Positions 1 to 9,014 of a stretch of 60,167 nt of DNA are shown here, in pieces. Position 1 is the first letter of the stretch. Each line of letters starts with the position of its first letter. Under the pieces are notes generated by a model. The model did no database searches and was not told the origin of the DNA. It was given only the letters and a program-made list of their open reading frames with translations. Origin of the DNA: Aureococcus anophagefferens (taxonomy: Eukaryota; Sar; Pelagophyceae; Pelagomonadales; Pelagomonadaceae); assembly GCF_000186865.1 (NCBI RefSeq), contig NW_008705566.1:422623-482789 (forward strand), in the 5' to 3' direction. The translations under genes were made by a program, and so were the position numbers.

Positions 1-617
1 CCAACCTTTAAAATCCGCGGCCCTGGGCCGAGTTCTTCGAGGTCTTCAAGCCGCCCGTGAAGACGGACGTCGAGCGGCGCATGTCGACGAACCTCCTGCA
101 CTACAAACCGAACTACTGCCTCATCTTCTGCGGCGTCATGGCGCTCGGGTTGCTAGCGAGCCCCTGGAGCGCGTGGCTCGCCTACGCCGCCGCCGCGGGC
201 GTCGCCGCCGCGGCCGTCAACGCGAAGCCGGAGCAGCCCTACGCGAAGGTCGGCGACCGCCGCGTCGCGCTGAGCGGCCGGAACCGCGCGCTGGCCGCGG
301 TCGGCGGCGGCGTCGCCGTCCTCGCCCTCTTCGGCGCGCTCCTCTGGGTGCTGGTGACCTTCTCCGTCGCCCTACTCCTGCCGCTCGCGCACATGGCGCT
401 GAGGCCGCGGTCGTTCGCGGCCAAGTACAACGTCGCCACGGACGAGGTGCGCGGCCTCTTCGGCGGCGCCTCCGCCGTCGACGACGCGCAGAACGCCGAG
501 GGCGGCACGGCGCTCCACTCCCGCGGCGCCCGTCGCCGCGCGGCGTCCCGAGAGACGTCGCCCAAAAACGGGCCCATGCAGGCGCCGCCGGGCTTCACGG
601 AAATGGGCGCGCCGTGA
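1..617 (+). CDS. PRA1-family (prenylated Rab acceptor) membrane protein, 5' partial
   Basis: Four-helix ER/Golgi membrane protein; the family acts in Rab delivery and vesicle traffic. The readable frame holds the family signature R-P-W-x-E-F-F near nt 18-38, then a conserved N-L-x-x-Y-x-x-N-Y block, two hydrophobic hairpins (about nt 120-215 and 290-400) and a short polar C-terminal tail. The first in-frame ATG is at 81, but starting there would drop the conserved PWAEFF block. An in-frame TAA lies at 9-11, so the true N-terminus is in an upstream exon outside the window. The stop TGA is at 615-617 and overlaps the 3' end of the opposite-strand dioxygenase gene by 23 bp. Family assignment is confident; the 5' structure is not visible. 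Confidence 0.8.
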
Positions 618-1902
618 ACCCCCCGCGCAGGCTGACCGCACGCGACGCGAGCTCCTCCATTCCGGATGCCTCACGGTTCGCTCGTGTTGTAGATAGCACA
701 GGGGTTAGTTCAAAGGGTCTCCCGTTCGGAGTTCGCAAGCAAGGGGGCATTCGGTCTCCCGTTCGGAGTTCGCGGGCACGGGGGTCTCCCGTCGTTCGTC
801 TAGCGGGCGCACGTGTCGGGCCCACGGGCGCGAGGTTGCCCGCGAGGCGGATGCGGTGGAGCAGGCGGAGCCCCTCGGGCGAGAAGCCGTCGTTCGGGGT
901 CGCGGAGTGCAGGAGCGCGCGGTTGTCCCAGACGACGAAGTCGCCGGGCGTCCAGGCGTAGGTCTTGAGCGACCGCTCGCCGCGCGCGAGGACCTTCGCG
1001 ACGAGGAGCTGGAGCTCGTCGCCCGCGAGCGTCGTGCCGTTGATGTTCAATTTGTCGATCCACATGGGCGCGAGCGGGAGGCTTCGCCGGCCGTCGCCGT
1101 CGGGGAGCACCCAGACCGCCGGGTGCGTGGCGCCGGGCGCCCGCGCCCGGCCCGCGCCCTCCGCGTACAAGCTCCCGACGTTCGACGCCGCCGACTCGCC
1201 CTCGAGGAGCGCGCGGTAGCCCGAGCTGTGCATCGACACGGGCGATCTGGAGTACTCAATGTCCGCGCAGTCGAAGACGCCGCGCTCCGCGTCGTCGAGC
1301 TCGTCGTAGATCACGCGCGCGTCCATGAAGAGCGTGTCGCCCCCGACGGGCTTGACGGAGACGCAGTACATGGACGTCGCGATGGACGGCTCCCGCGCCT
1401 CGTAGTGGCCGTCCGTGTGCCACTCCTTGATGGGCTTCCCGCTCGACAGGTGGCCCTCGGGGACGCCGTGGTGCCCCGCGGGGACGAAGCCCTCGCCCTG
1501 GAGCAGGATCTCGTCGCGCGCCGGCACTCGCCAGCGCGCGTACTTCTCCGCGTCGACGCCCGCGACGCCCTGGGGGCCGTGCGCGGCGCCGGGGCTGCCG
1601 TCGTGGGGCAGCAGCTTCATGAACGCGAGCTCGTCGTCGGGCGCCAGCGCCTCGCCGCTCCAGCGCAGCAGGCGGTGCGCGGCGAAGGCCGCGCGCACGG
1701 CGTCGTGGAGGCAGGGCGCGTCGACGATGTCGCGCATGGGCGTGGCGACGGTCGCCCCGAAGCTGCCATCCCAGGGCAGCAGCTCGAGGCCGCAGGCGGC
1801 GCTGCCGTTGATGGTGCGGGCGTCGCAGGTGCCGTCGCAGGTGTCGCTGCGCGCCGCGTGGACGGCCAGGGCCAGGCCGAGTACTCGAATAATCGCGGCC
1901 AT
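595..1902 (-). CDS. TauD/TfdA-like Fe(II)/2-oxoglutarate dioxygenase with signal peptide
   Basis: Probable non-heme iron oxygenase that uses 2-oxoglutarate; substrate unknown. The start at 1902 gives a hydrophobic signal peptide (MAAIIRVLGLALAVHAARS), so secretion or ER entry is expected, which is unusual for this mostly cytosolic family. Metal-binding H-x-D is seen in W-H-T-D-G-H-Y, the distal His in L-L-H-S-A-T-P and the 2OG-binding Arg in H-R-I-R-L. A longer frame opens 30 codons upstream, but the signal peptide argues for 1902. The last ~80 codons are low-complexity and contain a partial direct repeat (716-791). The true C-terminus may be just after the H-R-I-R-L block. Tail-to-tail overlap with the PRA1 gene. 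Confidence 0.8.
   Translation of the reverse strand: MAAIIRVLGLALAVHAARSDTCDGTCDARTINGSAACGLELLPWDGSFGATVATPMRDIVDAPCLHDAVRAAFAAHRLLRWSGEALAPDDELAFMKLLPHDGSPGAAHGPQGVAGVDAEKYARWRVPARDEILLQGEGFVPAGHHGVPEGHLSSGKPIKEWHTDGHYEAREPSIATSMYCVSVKPVGGDTLFMDARVIYDELDDAERGVFDCADIEYSRSPVSMHSSGYRALLEGESAASNVGSLYAEGAGRARAPGATHPAVWVLPDGDGRRSLPLAPMWIDKLNINGTTLAGDELQLLVAKVLARGERSLKTYAWTPGDFVVWDNRALLHSATPNDGFSPEGLRLLHRIRLAGNLAPVGPTRAPARRTTGDPRARELRTGDRMPPCLRTPNGRPFELTPVLSTTRANREASGMEELASRAVSLRGGFTARPFP
716..791. repeat. Short direct repeat, 37-bp period
   Basis: A 21-bp unit (GGTCTCCCGTTCGGAGTTCGC with one base omitted at either end here) occurs at 716-736 and 753-773, and its first ten bases recur at 782-791. 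It lies in the putative C-terminal tail of the dioxygenase gene and suggests that the tail is 3' UTR or recently expanded sequence. Confidence 0.7.
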
Positions 1903-2048
1903 CGGTTGAGAATGCAGAATGCTGCTTGTCGCCGCTTCACCAGAGGGGCAAGAATCGTCGCGGATGATACATCCGAAAGCTTGTACTTGCATAAATAAAG
2001 CCGCGATGGTGGGTGTGATGTCTCGTTCGCGGTAGCCAGCCCGAAACG

Positions 2049-5000
2049 ATGTCGGACGTGCCGTTCGAGTTCGACGGCGTGGCGCTGCTGGACGCCAACC
2101 TCGGCGGCGACGACGAGAAGCAGGAGCTCCCGGAGCCGCTGCCGCCGCCGGCGACGTCGCGCCTCTTCGCGCCGCTGCCGGCGGCCGAGGAGGCGCTGGA
2201 GGTCACGGAGGTGAGCATCGAGAACGCGTCGGACGGGAGCGGGAGCAGCGACGGCGAGGAGGCGGCGCCGACGGACGTGAGCTACCACGTGGACCCCACG
2301 GGCCGCCGCGTGAGCTACACGCTCCAGGGCTTTGGGAGCGCGCCGCCGACCGAGGCCGAGACGGCGTCGCCGCGCGGCGCCGGGCGGCGGCCGTCCGCCG
2401 GGTCCGGCGCGCGGCGGAGCTTCACGTCGTCCGGCGCGCGGCGGAGCTTCACGCGCGCGGGCTCGTTCACGCAGAAGCCCGACGCGCGCATGAGCATGGC
2501 CGGGCGCCGGTCCGTGTCGCTGCCCCAGCTCGTGAGCAAGCCGCCCCCCCAGCCCGGGTGCGCGACCTTCCGCGCGGCGGCCATCCGGCTGACGGAGTTC
2601 AGCCCCGCGCCGCCGCGGCGGGCGCTCGGCGCGCGGGACCGCGACGACGCGATATTGTCGCCGTCGTCCGCGAAGCGGCGGTCCTTCATCGCGCCGAGCT
2701 CCATGCGCAACCTCGGCTTCGAGGGCGAGGAGTCCGACTTCGACGACGCCGCCAAGGCGCGCCGGTCGACGTTCATGCAGCGCGCGCGGACGTCGACGTG
2801 GGAGTCGATCAAGCGCGTCGCGATCTCGCCCGCGGCCAAGGAGGCGGAGCGCGGCTCGGCCATGGAGGTGCTCGAGAACTTCATGCACACGGGCCTGAGC
2901 CGCATGCACCGGCGCCAGAGCCTCGACGTCGCCGGGAAGCCGGGCGGCGGCTGGGGCCGCGTGAGGGAGTGGAAGTGGCTCGTCAGCGAGGACTCGTCGA
3001 CGCGCATCAACTGGGACATCTTCGTGATCCTGTGCATCCTGTGCTACGTCTTCGTCATGCCCCTGCGGGTCGCGTTCTCGACGACGTCCGCGGCGGACTT
3101 TTTGCACGCGCGGGGGCGGTGGCTCTGGGTCGAGTTCGCGCTCGACGTCATCTTCATCGCGGACGTGTGCCTGAACTTTCGCACGTCGTTCCGCCTGAGC
3201 TCGGGCCGCGTCGTCGAGGACTCGCGGCTCATCGCGGAGCGCTACCTCAAGTCCTGGTTCCTCGTGGACTTCGTGAGCTCGCTGCCCATCGAGGTCGCGA
3301 CGTTCGTGCTCCAGTCGCACCTCACGCGCGACACGGAGTCGACGCTGAAATTCGTGCGCATCCTGCGCATCCTGCGCTACACGAAGATCATCCGGGTCAT
3401 GCGCCTCGTGTCCAAGCACGGCCGCCTGCTCAACTCGACGCTGAACCCGGGCTACATCCAGCTCTCGCGGCTCGCCGTCATCGTCCTCGGCGCGTGGCAC
3501 TACGTCGCGTGCGCGTACTGGATCGTCGCGCGCGTCGAGGGCTTCTGCGACCCCGACGTGCCCGACGACCTGGCGCTGTCCCTCGCCGAGGGCTACCGCC
3601 TCTGTTTGGACCGGTGGGCGCCGTACCGGGCAGCGTCCTGTGGCCGTGACGATGTTCGAGAGATTTCGGCTGGGAAAACGATGAGAAATCGTCACCGTCG
3701 TGCTCGGTAGGTACCGGGGCTACCGGCGCGCGGGCTTCCGCCAGCAGTACACGCAGGCCTTCTTCTGGGCCGTGCAGGTGTCGACGGGCATCGGCAAGGA
3801 CATCATCCCGCGCACGTCCCTCGAGGTCGCCTTCACGACCGTCATCATTTTATGGGGCATGCTCATGTACGCGTCGATCATCGGCGCGGTGTCGTCCGCG
3901 GTCGCGGTGCTCGACGCGACGGGCATCCAGCGGTCGCGGAAGCTCAGCGCCGTCAAGAGCTTCCTCGTGCAGCAGAACGTCCACAAGCACCTCCAGCTCG
4001 AGATCATGAACTACTACACCTACCTGCTCTCGCTGAACACGCGCGACTCCCAGGCGCTCTCGGACCTGCCCGTGACGCTCCGCATCAAGCTCGAGCTGTC
4101 GCTCAAGCAGGAGTCCGTGGACCAGGTGCCCCTCTTCCACAATCTCGACGCGGCGTGCATTCTGTCCATCGTCCACCACCTCAAGAACTGCGTGTCGCTC
4201 CCGAGCGAGATCCTGTACGCGGCGGGCGCCTTAGGCGACCGCATGTTCGTGCTCGAGCGCGGCGCCGTCGTCCTGAGCGTGCCGCGGAACATGAACCACT
4301 TCATGGCGCTGCGCAAGGCGCAGCAGCGCAAGAATCGGTTCAAGGCGTCGCGCGAGGACCGCAAGGAGGGCGAGCCGATCGAGCTCGACCGGTCGCGGTC
4401 GCTGCCCGCGGAGCCGTCGGGCCCCCGGCGGAAGCGGCGCAACTCGAGCCTGAGCGTCGCGCCGCCGCCGGCCCAGGTCCAGGACGACCTCGCGGACTGG
4501 CGGAAGACCATGTCCGAGTTCCTGACGGCGTCGGTCTACAGCGACCTCGACAACGTCGTCATCGAGCGGCTGGTCATCAACGGTGTGCAAATCAAATCTT
4601 CAACCCGACTTCAATGTGCGCGTATTCGAATGCTTCGACACACGCTCTTCGGCTGTGCTTCGAGAACTCGACGAGAGCAATCGATTCGTCCAAAAATCAG
4701 CCGAATCGACTTCGATGTGACCGAGCTAGAGAATTCTGAAGTTTGGCCCGCGACGTCCCAGCTCACTACTTGATTTCCACACAGGTCATCAAGTCGGACT
4801 ACTTTGGGGAGATCGCGCTCCTGAGCCAGCCGCACCTCACGTACGCGACGTCGGAGACGTTCTCGGAGCTCTACGAGCTGCGGCACGCGGACGTGAGCTT
4901 CCGCGCATTTCTTTTCCACTTGGACAAACCGCCACTGGACGTAGGTCGTCGACACGCTGCGCGAGTTCCCCCGGCTGACGCTGCGCCTGAAGCGCATCAC

Positions 5001-5832
5001 GGCCATGCGCATCATGCACGTCTTCGAGACGCTCGAGCGCAAGGCGCGCGACGCGCGCGCCGCGGAGCGCGAGTCGCGGCGCGGGGCCGGGCCCGGGGCC
5101 GCGGCGCGGAAGCGCATGTCGACGTTCAACTCCGTCGGCTCCGCGATCCGCCGCGGGTCGTCCATGTCCCTGCGCAAGCCGCGGACCGAGCTCGCGGAGC
5201 GCCAGCGGTCCGCGTCGTCGCGCAAGGCCTGGGTCGGCCTCGCGTCCAACGACGACAAGGAGGTCGCCGCGCAGATCATCCAGCGCAACCTGCTCCGGTC
5301 GAAGCGGCGCCGGTCCTGGACGGGCTGGGACGCGCTCATCAAGGACATCCAGTCCGACGTCCGCGAGAAGCGCGAGGCGGCGAAGCGGCCCGCGGTCGCG
5401 AGCCAGGTCCTGTCCCTGGAGCAGCGCGTCGCCGGCGTCGAGACGAAGCTGGAGGCCATGGAGCGGCTCATCGTCGCCGGCTTCGACGACCTGCGGCGCG
5501 GACACCGGCTGCCGCCGCGGGGCCCGGCGCCCGCGCGCGCGCTCCACGACGCGCCCGCGCTCGCGCGGACGCCCGTCGCGCCGCCGGCGCCGTCGCGGCT
5601 CTCCTTCCCGCCCGCGGAGGCCGCCGCGCCCCCGGCGCCGCGGGCCTTCACGCCCGTCGTGGCGCCCCGGTCGCCCGCGCCGCGCGCGGCGCCGGCGCCC
5701 GCGCCGCCGGCCGCGCCGCAGACGCCCTTCGAGCGCCACGTCGCCGCGTTCCGCGCGGCGGCCGCGGACGACGCGGCCGCGAGCCGAGAGCACACGGAGG
5801 ACCCGCGGCTCAACCCGACGCAGGGGGAGTAA
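2049..5832 (+). CDS. Voltage-gated channel with cyclic-nucleotide-binding domain (EAG/HCN/CNG superfamily)
   Basis: Plasma-membrane cation channel assembled from exons 2049-3622, 3711-4572, 4785-4892 and 4945-5832 (1143 aa; phases agree). A Ser/Arg-rich cytosolic N-terminus (1-315) contains a duplicated G-A-R-R-S-F-T motif. S1 is near 320-342, S2 near 358-377, an Arg-rich S4 near 430-455 (R-I-L-R-I-L-R-Y), S5 near 475-495, the pore near 533-560 and S6 after it. A C-linker and cyclic-nucleotide-binding domain follow (about 655-850; D-Y-F-G-E-I-A-L-L), then an IQ-like motif near 955 and a Pro/Ala-rich tail. The filter reads S-T-G-I-G-K-D, not the canonical T-V-G-Y-G-D, so K+ selectivity is uncertain. 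Splicing the first two introns exactly at their 8-bp duplications restores an uninterrupted pore and CNBD. Confidence 0.88.
3623..3710 (+). mobile_element. Introner-type intron 1 of the channel gene (88 bp, TSD GTACCGGG)
   Basis: The 8-bp sequence GTACCGGG occurs at 3623-3630 and again at 3711-3718, immediately after the acceptor GGTAG. The donor GT lies inside the left duplication and the acceptor AG inside the element, so removal of 3623-3710 regenerates the uninserted codons W-A-P-Y-R-G-Y. The element has inner inverted repeats GTGACGAT (3646-3653) and ATCGTCAC (3688-3695). Its core (3667-3700) resembles the intron of the ABC1 kinase gene at 46002-46074. Confidence 0.85.
4573..4784 (+). 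mobile_element. Introner-type intron 2 of the channel gene (212 bp, TSD GTCATCAA, TIRs)
   Basis: GTCATCAA is present at 4573-4580 and 4785-4792. Between them is a 204-bp element whose ends are imperfect inverted repeats: CGGTGTGCAAATCAAA at the left and, reverse-complemented, CTGTGTGGAAATCAAG at the right (13 of 16 match). The donor is the GT of the left duplication and the acceptor is CAG at 4782-4784. Splicing gives R-L-V-I-K-S-D-Y-F-G-E, a typical CNBD segment. Its sequence is unlike intron 1, so at least two element families are present. Confidence 0.85.
4893..4944 (+). other. Intron 3 of the channel gene (52 bp, GT-AG)
   Basis: Donor GTGAGC at 4893 and acceptor GTAG ending at 4944 join H-A-D to V-V-D-T-L-R in phase 0. 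No target-site duplication is visible, unlike the two preceding introns, so it is either an ordinary intron or an eroded insertion. Confidence 0.75.
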
Positions 5833-5932
5833 ACTTCGAACTACTTAGGGTCTTTCGAGAAGGCGCGTCACGGCGCTTCCGGTTCCGCGAACTTGGGAGG
5901 GCGCACGCGCGCGCGGCAGGGCTTCCCTCCGC

Positions 5933-6494
5933 TCAGAGCTCGCGGAGCTTGCGGAGGCGGCGGCTGACGGCGGCCGAGTCGCGCTGGTAGTCCGGGTGCT
6001 CGCCGCTGTTGATCAGCTCGTCGTGCACGACGCTCAGCAGTTCGCCCATCGTCAACTCCGGGAATTCGTCGCGCATTTCGTTCACAATATTGTCCGCCGA
6101 ATATTCGCAGCAGAGCGCCCGCAGGTTGGGGTTGTCGTTGTACATGTCCTGCCACATCTTGACGTCCCAGGAGTCCTGCGATGCGCACGCGCGCGAAAGA
6201 TGTCAAGATAACGAGCGAAGCGGGACGCGGTTCGCGCGCCTTGGGCATGGGCGGGCCACCCTTCGTAGACGGGGGCTGATCGGCCTTCTTCTTCTTGTTC
6301 GCGCGCTTCTTGCGGTTCTTCTTGCCGTACTTGACGGCCGGCTGGCGCGCGCAGTCCTTGGGGGCGACGGGGATCATGATGTCGATGGTCACGTCGTCCT
6401 CTAGGCCATGCTTGACGACCAGCCGCTCGAGCGCAGATTTCGCGGCAAGGGCGACGGGAAGCTTCTCCATGAGATCCTGCGCGACGGTGTCCAT
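5933..6494 (-). CDS. Small conserved-looking protein of unknown function, two exons
   Basis: Not recognised. The start ATG is at 6494. Exon 1 encodes M-D-T-V-A-Q-D-L-M-E-K-L and a Lys/Arg-rich stretch (Y-G-K-K-N-R-K-K-R-A-N-K-K-K-K) that could be a nuclear or nucleolar signal. Exon 2 (5933-6175) encodes an acidic helical C-terminus (W-D-V-K-M-W-Q-D-M-Y-N-D and E-F-P-E-L-T-M-G-E-L-L). The acceptor CAG at 6176-6178 (minus strand) is clear. The donor is ambiguous: a GT at 6212 gives a 37-bp intron, while a GC donor at 6239 gives a 64-bp intron, closer to other introns here. Both keep phase 0, giving about 165-174 aa. Confidence 0.6.
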
Positions 6495-6885
6495 GTCGTA
6501 ACGTTGCGGTAGCGAGAGCGTGGTAATGAACGAACGATCGAGTGAACGATCGACGGAAGCGCTCCGCAAAATCCCTGTGGCAAAAAGGACATCCCGCGGC
6601 CCGACTACGGCCGGGACGCGGCCGCGAAGCGGGCCCGCGACGCGGCCTACGCCCGCGCGGCCCGCGGCACCGGCGGGACCTTCGGCGTCGCCTACGAGCA
6701 GTAGCCGCCCTACGTCGTCCTGCCCTCTTCGTCGCCGTGCTCGCGTACGCCTCCGCCCTAGTCGTGTCCTCCCGTGACGCTTCCCTACGCCCACCTTCGC
6801 TGTTCTCTCCCCCTTCGGTTCTTCCCTGCGCCGCGGCTAAGCAAAAAGGACATCTACCCAGGTACAGTCGAACGAAACAAGTTCA

Positions 6886-8388
6886 CTACGCGTGCTTACT
6901 CCCCTTCTTCTTCTCGAGCTTCCCCGCCAGTTTCAGGATGTCGCCCATGGACGTCGTGTCGCGGATCGTCTTGGGCTTCTTCGCCTTGGCCTCGCCGTCC
7001 GCGCGGCGCCGCTTCTTCTCGCGCGCGGCGTCGTCGTTGTTGCCGCGCCACCGGTCCGGGTTCGCGGCGTACTGCCCCAGGTTCGCGACGCGCGCGAAGT
7101 CCGGGTTCGACCGGCCGACGCGGTCCGCGTGGGGGAGGAGCGCGTCGAGCCACGCGGTCTTCGCCGCGAGCGGCGCGCCGCGGAACAGCGTCGCGCAGAG
7201 GCTCCGGACGTGGTCCACGCGGCTCGTCGCCGCGCGGAGCAGGTCCCCGGCGTCGAGGAGCGCCACGGCGGCCGCCTCCGCGAGGGTCGCGTCGCCGGCC
7301 GCGGCCTCGAGGAGCTTGCGGGCCCAGGGCCGGTGGAGCGCCGCGCAGCAGCTCGGGAACGCGGCCGAGCCGGCGAGCGCGTCGCCCAAGCCCGGCGCCC
7401 CGAGCGCGACGAGCGCCGCGAGGGACCGCGCGCCGTGCTCGCGGACGTCGCCGGGCCGCCGGTCGTCCAACAGGAGCCCGCCCGGCCAGTCCGGGCCGCC
7501 CGCGGCCGCCGCGGCCTCGGCGGCGGCCGCCGCGAGCGCCGCGCCGCGTTGCTCGTCGCCCGACGCCGCCGCCGCCTCCAGCAGCGCCGAGAGCACGCCG
7601 AGGCGGTCGCCGCGCAGGGTCCGCGCGAGGGCCGCCGGCGCCGCGAGGAAGGCGTCGAGGAGCCTCGCGCCGTCCGGCGCCGACCGCAGCAGCGCCTGCA
7701 CCACAAAGTTCGCGACGCCGTCCTCGACCCAGACCCGCAACCCCCGCGCCGCCGGGTCCAGGCACAGGTCCACCAGCACGCCGTGGAGCGACGGCGACGC
7801 GTAGCGCACCGCGGCCTCCATGACCACGGAGCCCGCGCGGTCCGCGGAAAGACCGAACGCGATCAGCGCGGAGCGCCCGCGGTCGCGCGGCGCGCCCCCC
7901 TCGAGCTCGAAGAGCGCGCCCAGCACGCCGTCGACGCCGCCGCCCGGCGCGCCCCGGAGCCCGGCCCCGTCGACGACGGCTAAAAGCCGCAGGAGCAGCG
8001 CGAGCGTCGGCGCGCCCGACGGCGACGTCGCGAGCTTCTGCGCCGCGGCCGCGTCGCCGCCCGCCAAGCCCCGCGCGACGTCCAGCAGCTCGGCCGCGCC
8101 CGCGGCGGTGCCCTTGGCCGCCACGCGCGCCAGGAGCGCGTCGTCGGACAGGGACACGGCGTCGTCGACGCTGTGCGAGTGGCGCTCGTTGCGGCGGGCC
8201 CGCTTCTCCGCGAGCACGGGCGCGCCCGCGAGCGCGCAGAGCCAGGCGCGGCAGACGTGGCTGCCGTTGGGATCGCTCGCCAACGCGGCGAACTTGGCGC
8301 CGTCGCCGACGCCGAGGGCCGCGGCCGCGCGGATCGCGACGCGCGCCGCGCGGCCGCCGCCGGCCGCCGGCACGGGCTCGTCGTCGTC

Positions 8389-8420
<32 letters not shown>

Positions 8421-8823
8421 TTTCCACGTCGTCGCCGCGGTTGCACAGCAGCGCCAGGAGCGTCTGCTCCACGTGGCTGCCGTGGCGGTGGTAGACGAGG
8501 AATCCGACGTACGGCGCGAGCCACCCGGCGAGGCGCTCGACGGCGCGGCCGCCACACTTGCGCGCGAGCTGCTCGAGCAGCGCGCCGCCGACGCGGTCCG
8601 CGGCGACGGACGCCGCCTCCCAGCGCAGCTCCCGCGCGACGTTGTGCGCCGCGGCACGCGGCGCGCCGGCGTCGGCCAGGAAGTCCGTGAGGTACTGGAC
8701 GGTCTCCGCTTTCGCTTTGCGCGGCTTCTTGTAGCCGCCCTCGCCCACGTCCTCGGTCGCCGCGGCCTCGTCCCAGGTGTCGTCGGCGTTCCAGTCCTCG
8801 GTCCAGGCGTCCTCAGAGGCCAT
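6886..8823 (-). CDS. NOP9: Pumilio-repeat nucleolar protein, NOP9-like
   Basis: Probable nucleolar PUF-family RNA-binding protein of 645 aa; the family works in 18S rRNA maturation. The N-terminus is acidic/Trp-rich. Helical PUF-like repeats run from about residue 40 to 580, the clearest being Y-H-R-H-G-S-H-V-E-Q-T-L and D-P-N-G-S-H-V-C-R-A. The C-terminus is strongly basic (E-K-K-R-R-R-A-D, K-K-P-K-T-I), fitting nucleolar targeting. An aspartate run encoded by a GTC/GAC trinucleotide repeat sits near residue 140. Length and repeat spread fit NOP9 better than the shorter PUM3/Puf6 group, but distinguishing them needs a profile search. It is divergent with the cyclin-box gene. Confidence 0.72.
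8378..8420. repeat. GTC/GAC trinucleotide repeat
   Basis: An almost pure (TCG)n tract in the NOP9-like gene encodes a poly-Asp run on the minus strand, probably length-polymorphic. Confidence 0.8.
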
Positions 8824-8929
8824 GGTTTAGCACTCGTATATCGCCGGCTTCGGAGAGCTGCAACACATGTTCAACCCTCATCATTGAGGTGGGGTTGCCG
8901 CCCATAATAAACTTCGCGCCGGCACGCTG

Positions 8930-8937
8930 GGGCAGCC
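8930..8937. promoter_or_regulatory. GGGCAGCC octamer between divergent genes
   Basis: It lies 78 bp upstream of the cyclin-box ATG (9015) and 107 bp upstream of the NOP9-like ATG. One of about a dozen such octamers near starts in this window; a role in transcription is inferred from position only. Confidence 0.35.
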
Positions 8938-9014
8938 ATCGTGTTGTTCTTCTGGTGGCTCGGCGTGGTCAAAGACGAGGCGCGGCCGACGCCCTCGCCG
9001 TCCGCGGAGCAGTG

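Noticed and set aside
4585..4784. Alternative donor for channel intron 2 at 4585 (GTGCAAAT)
   Set aside because: It keeps frame but inserts I-N-G before V-I-K-S. The donor at the 8-bp duplication (4573) restores the exact CNBD sequence and is preferred.
7098..7110. GGTTCGACC tRNA B-box-like sequence
   Set aside because: It lies inside the NOP9-like coding region with no A-box or cloverleaf.
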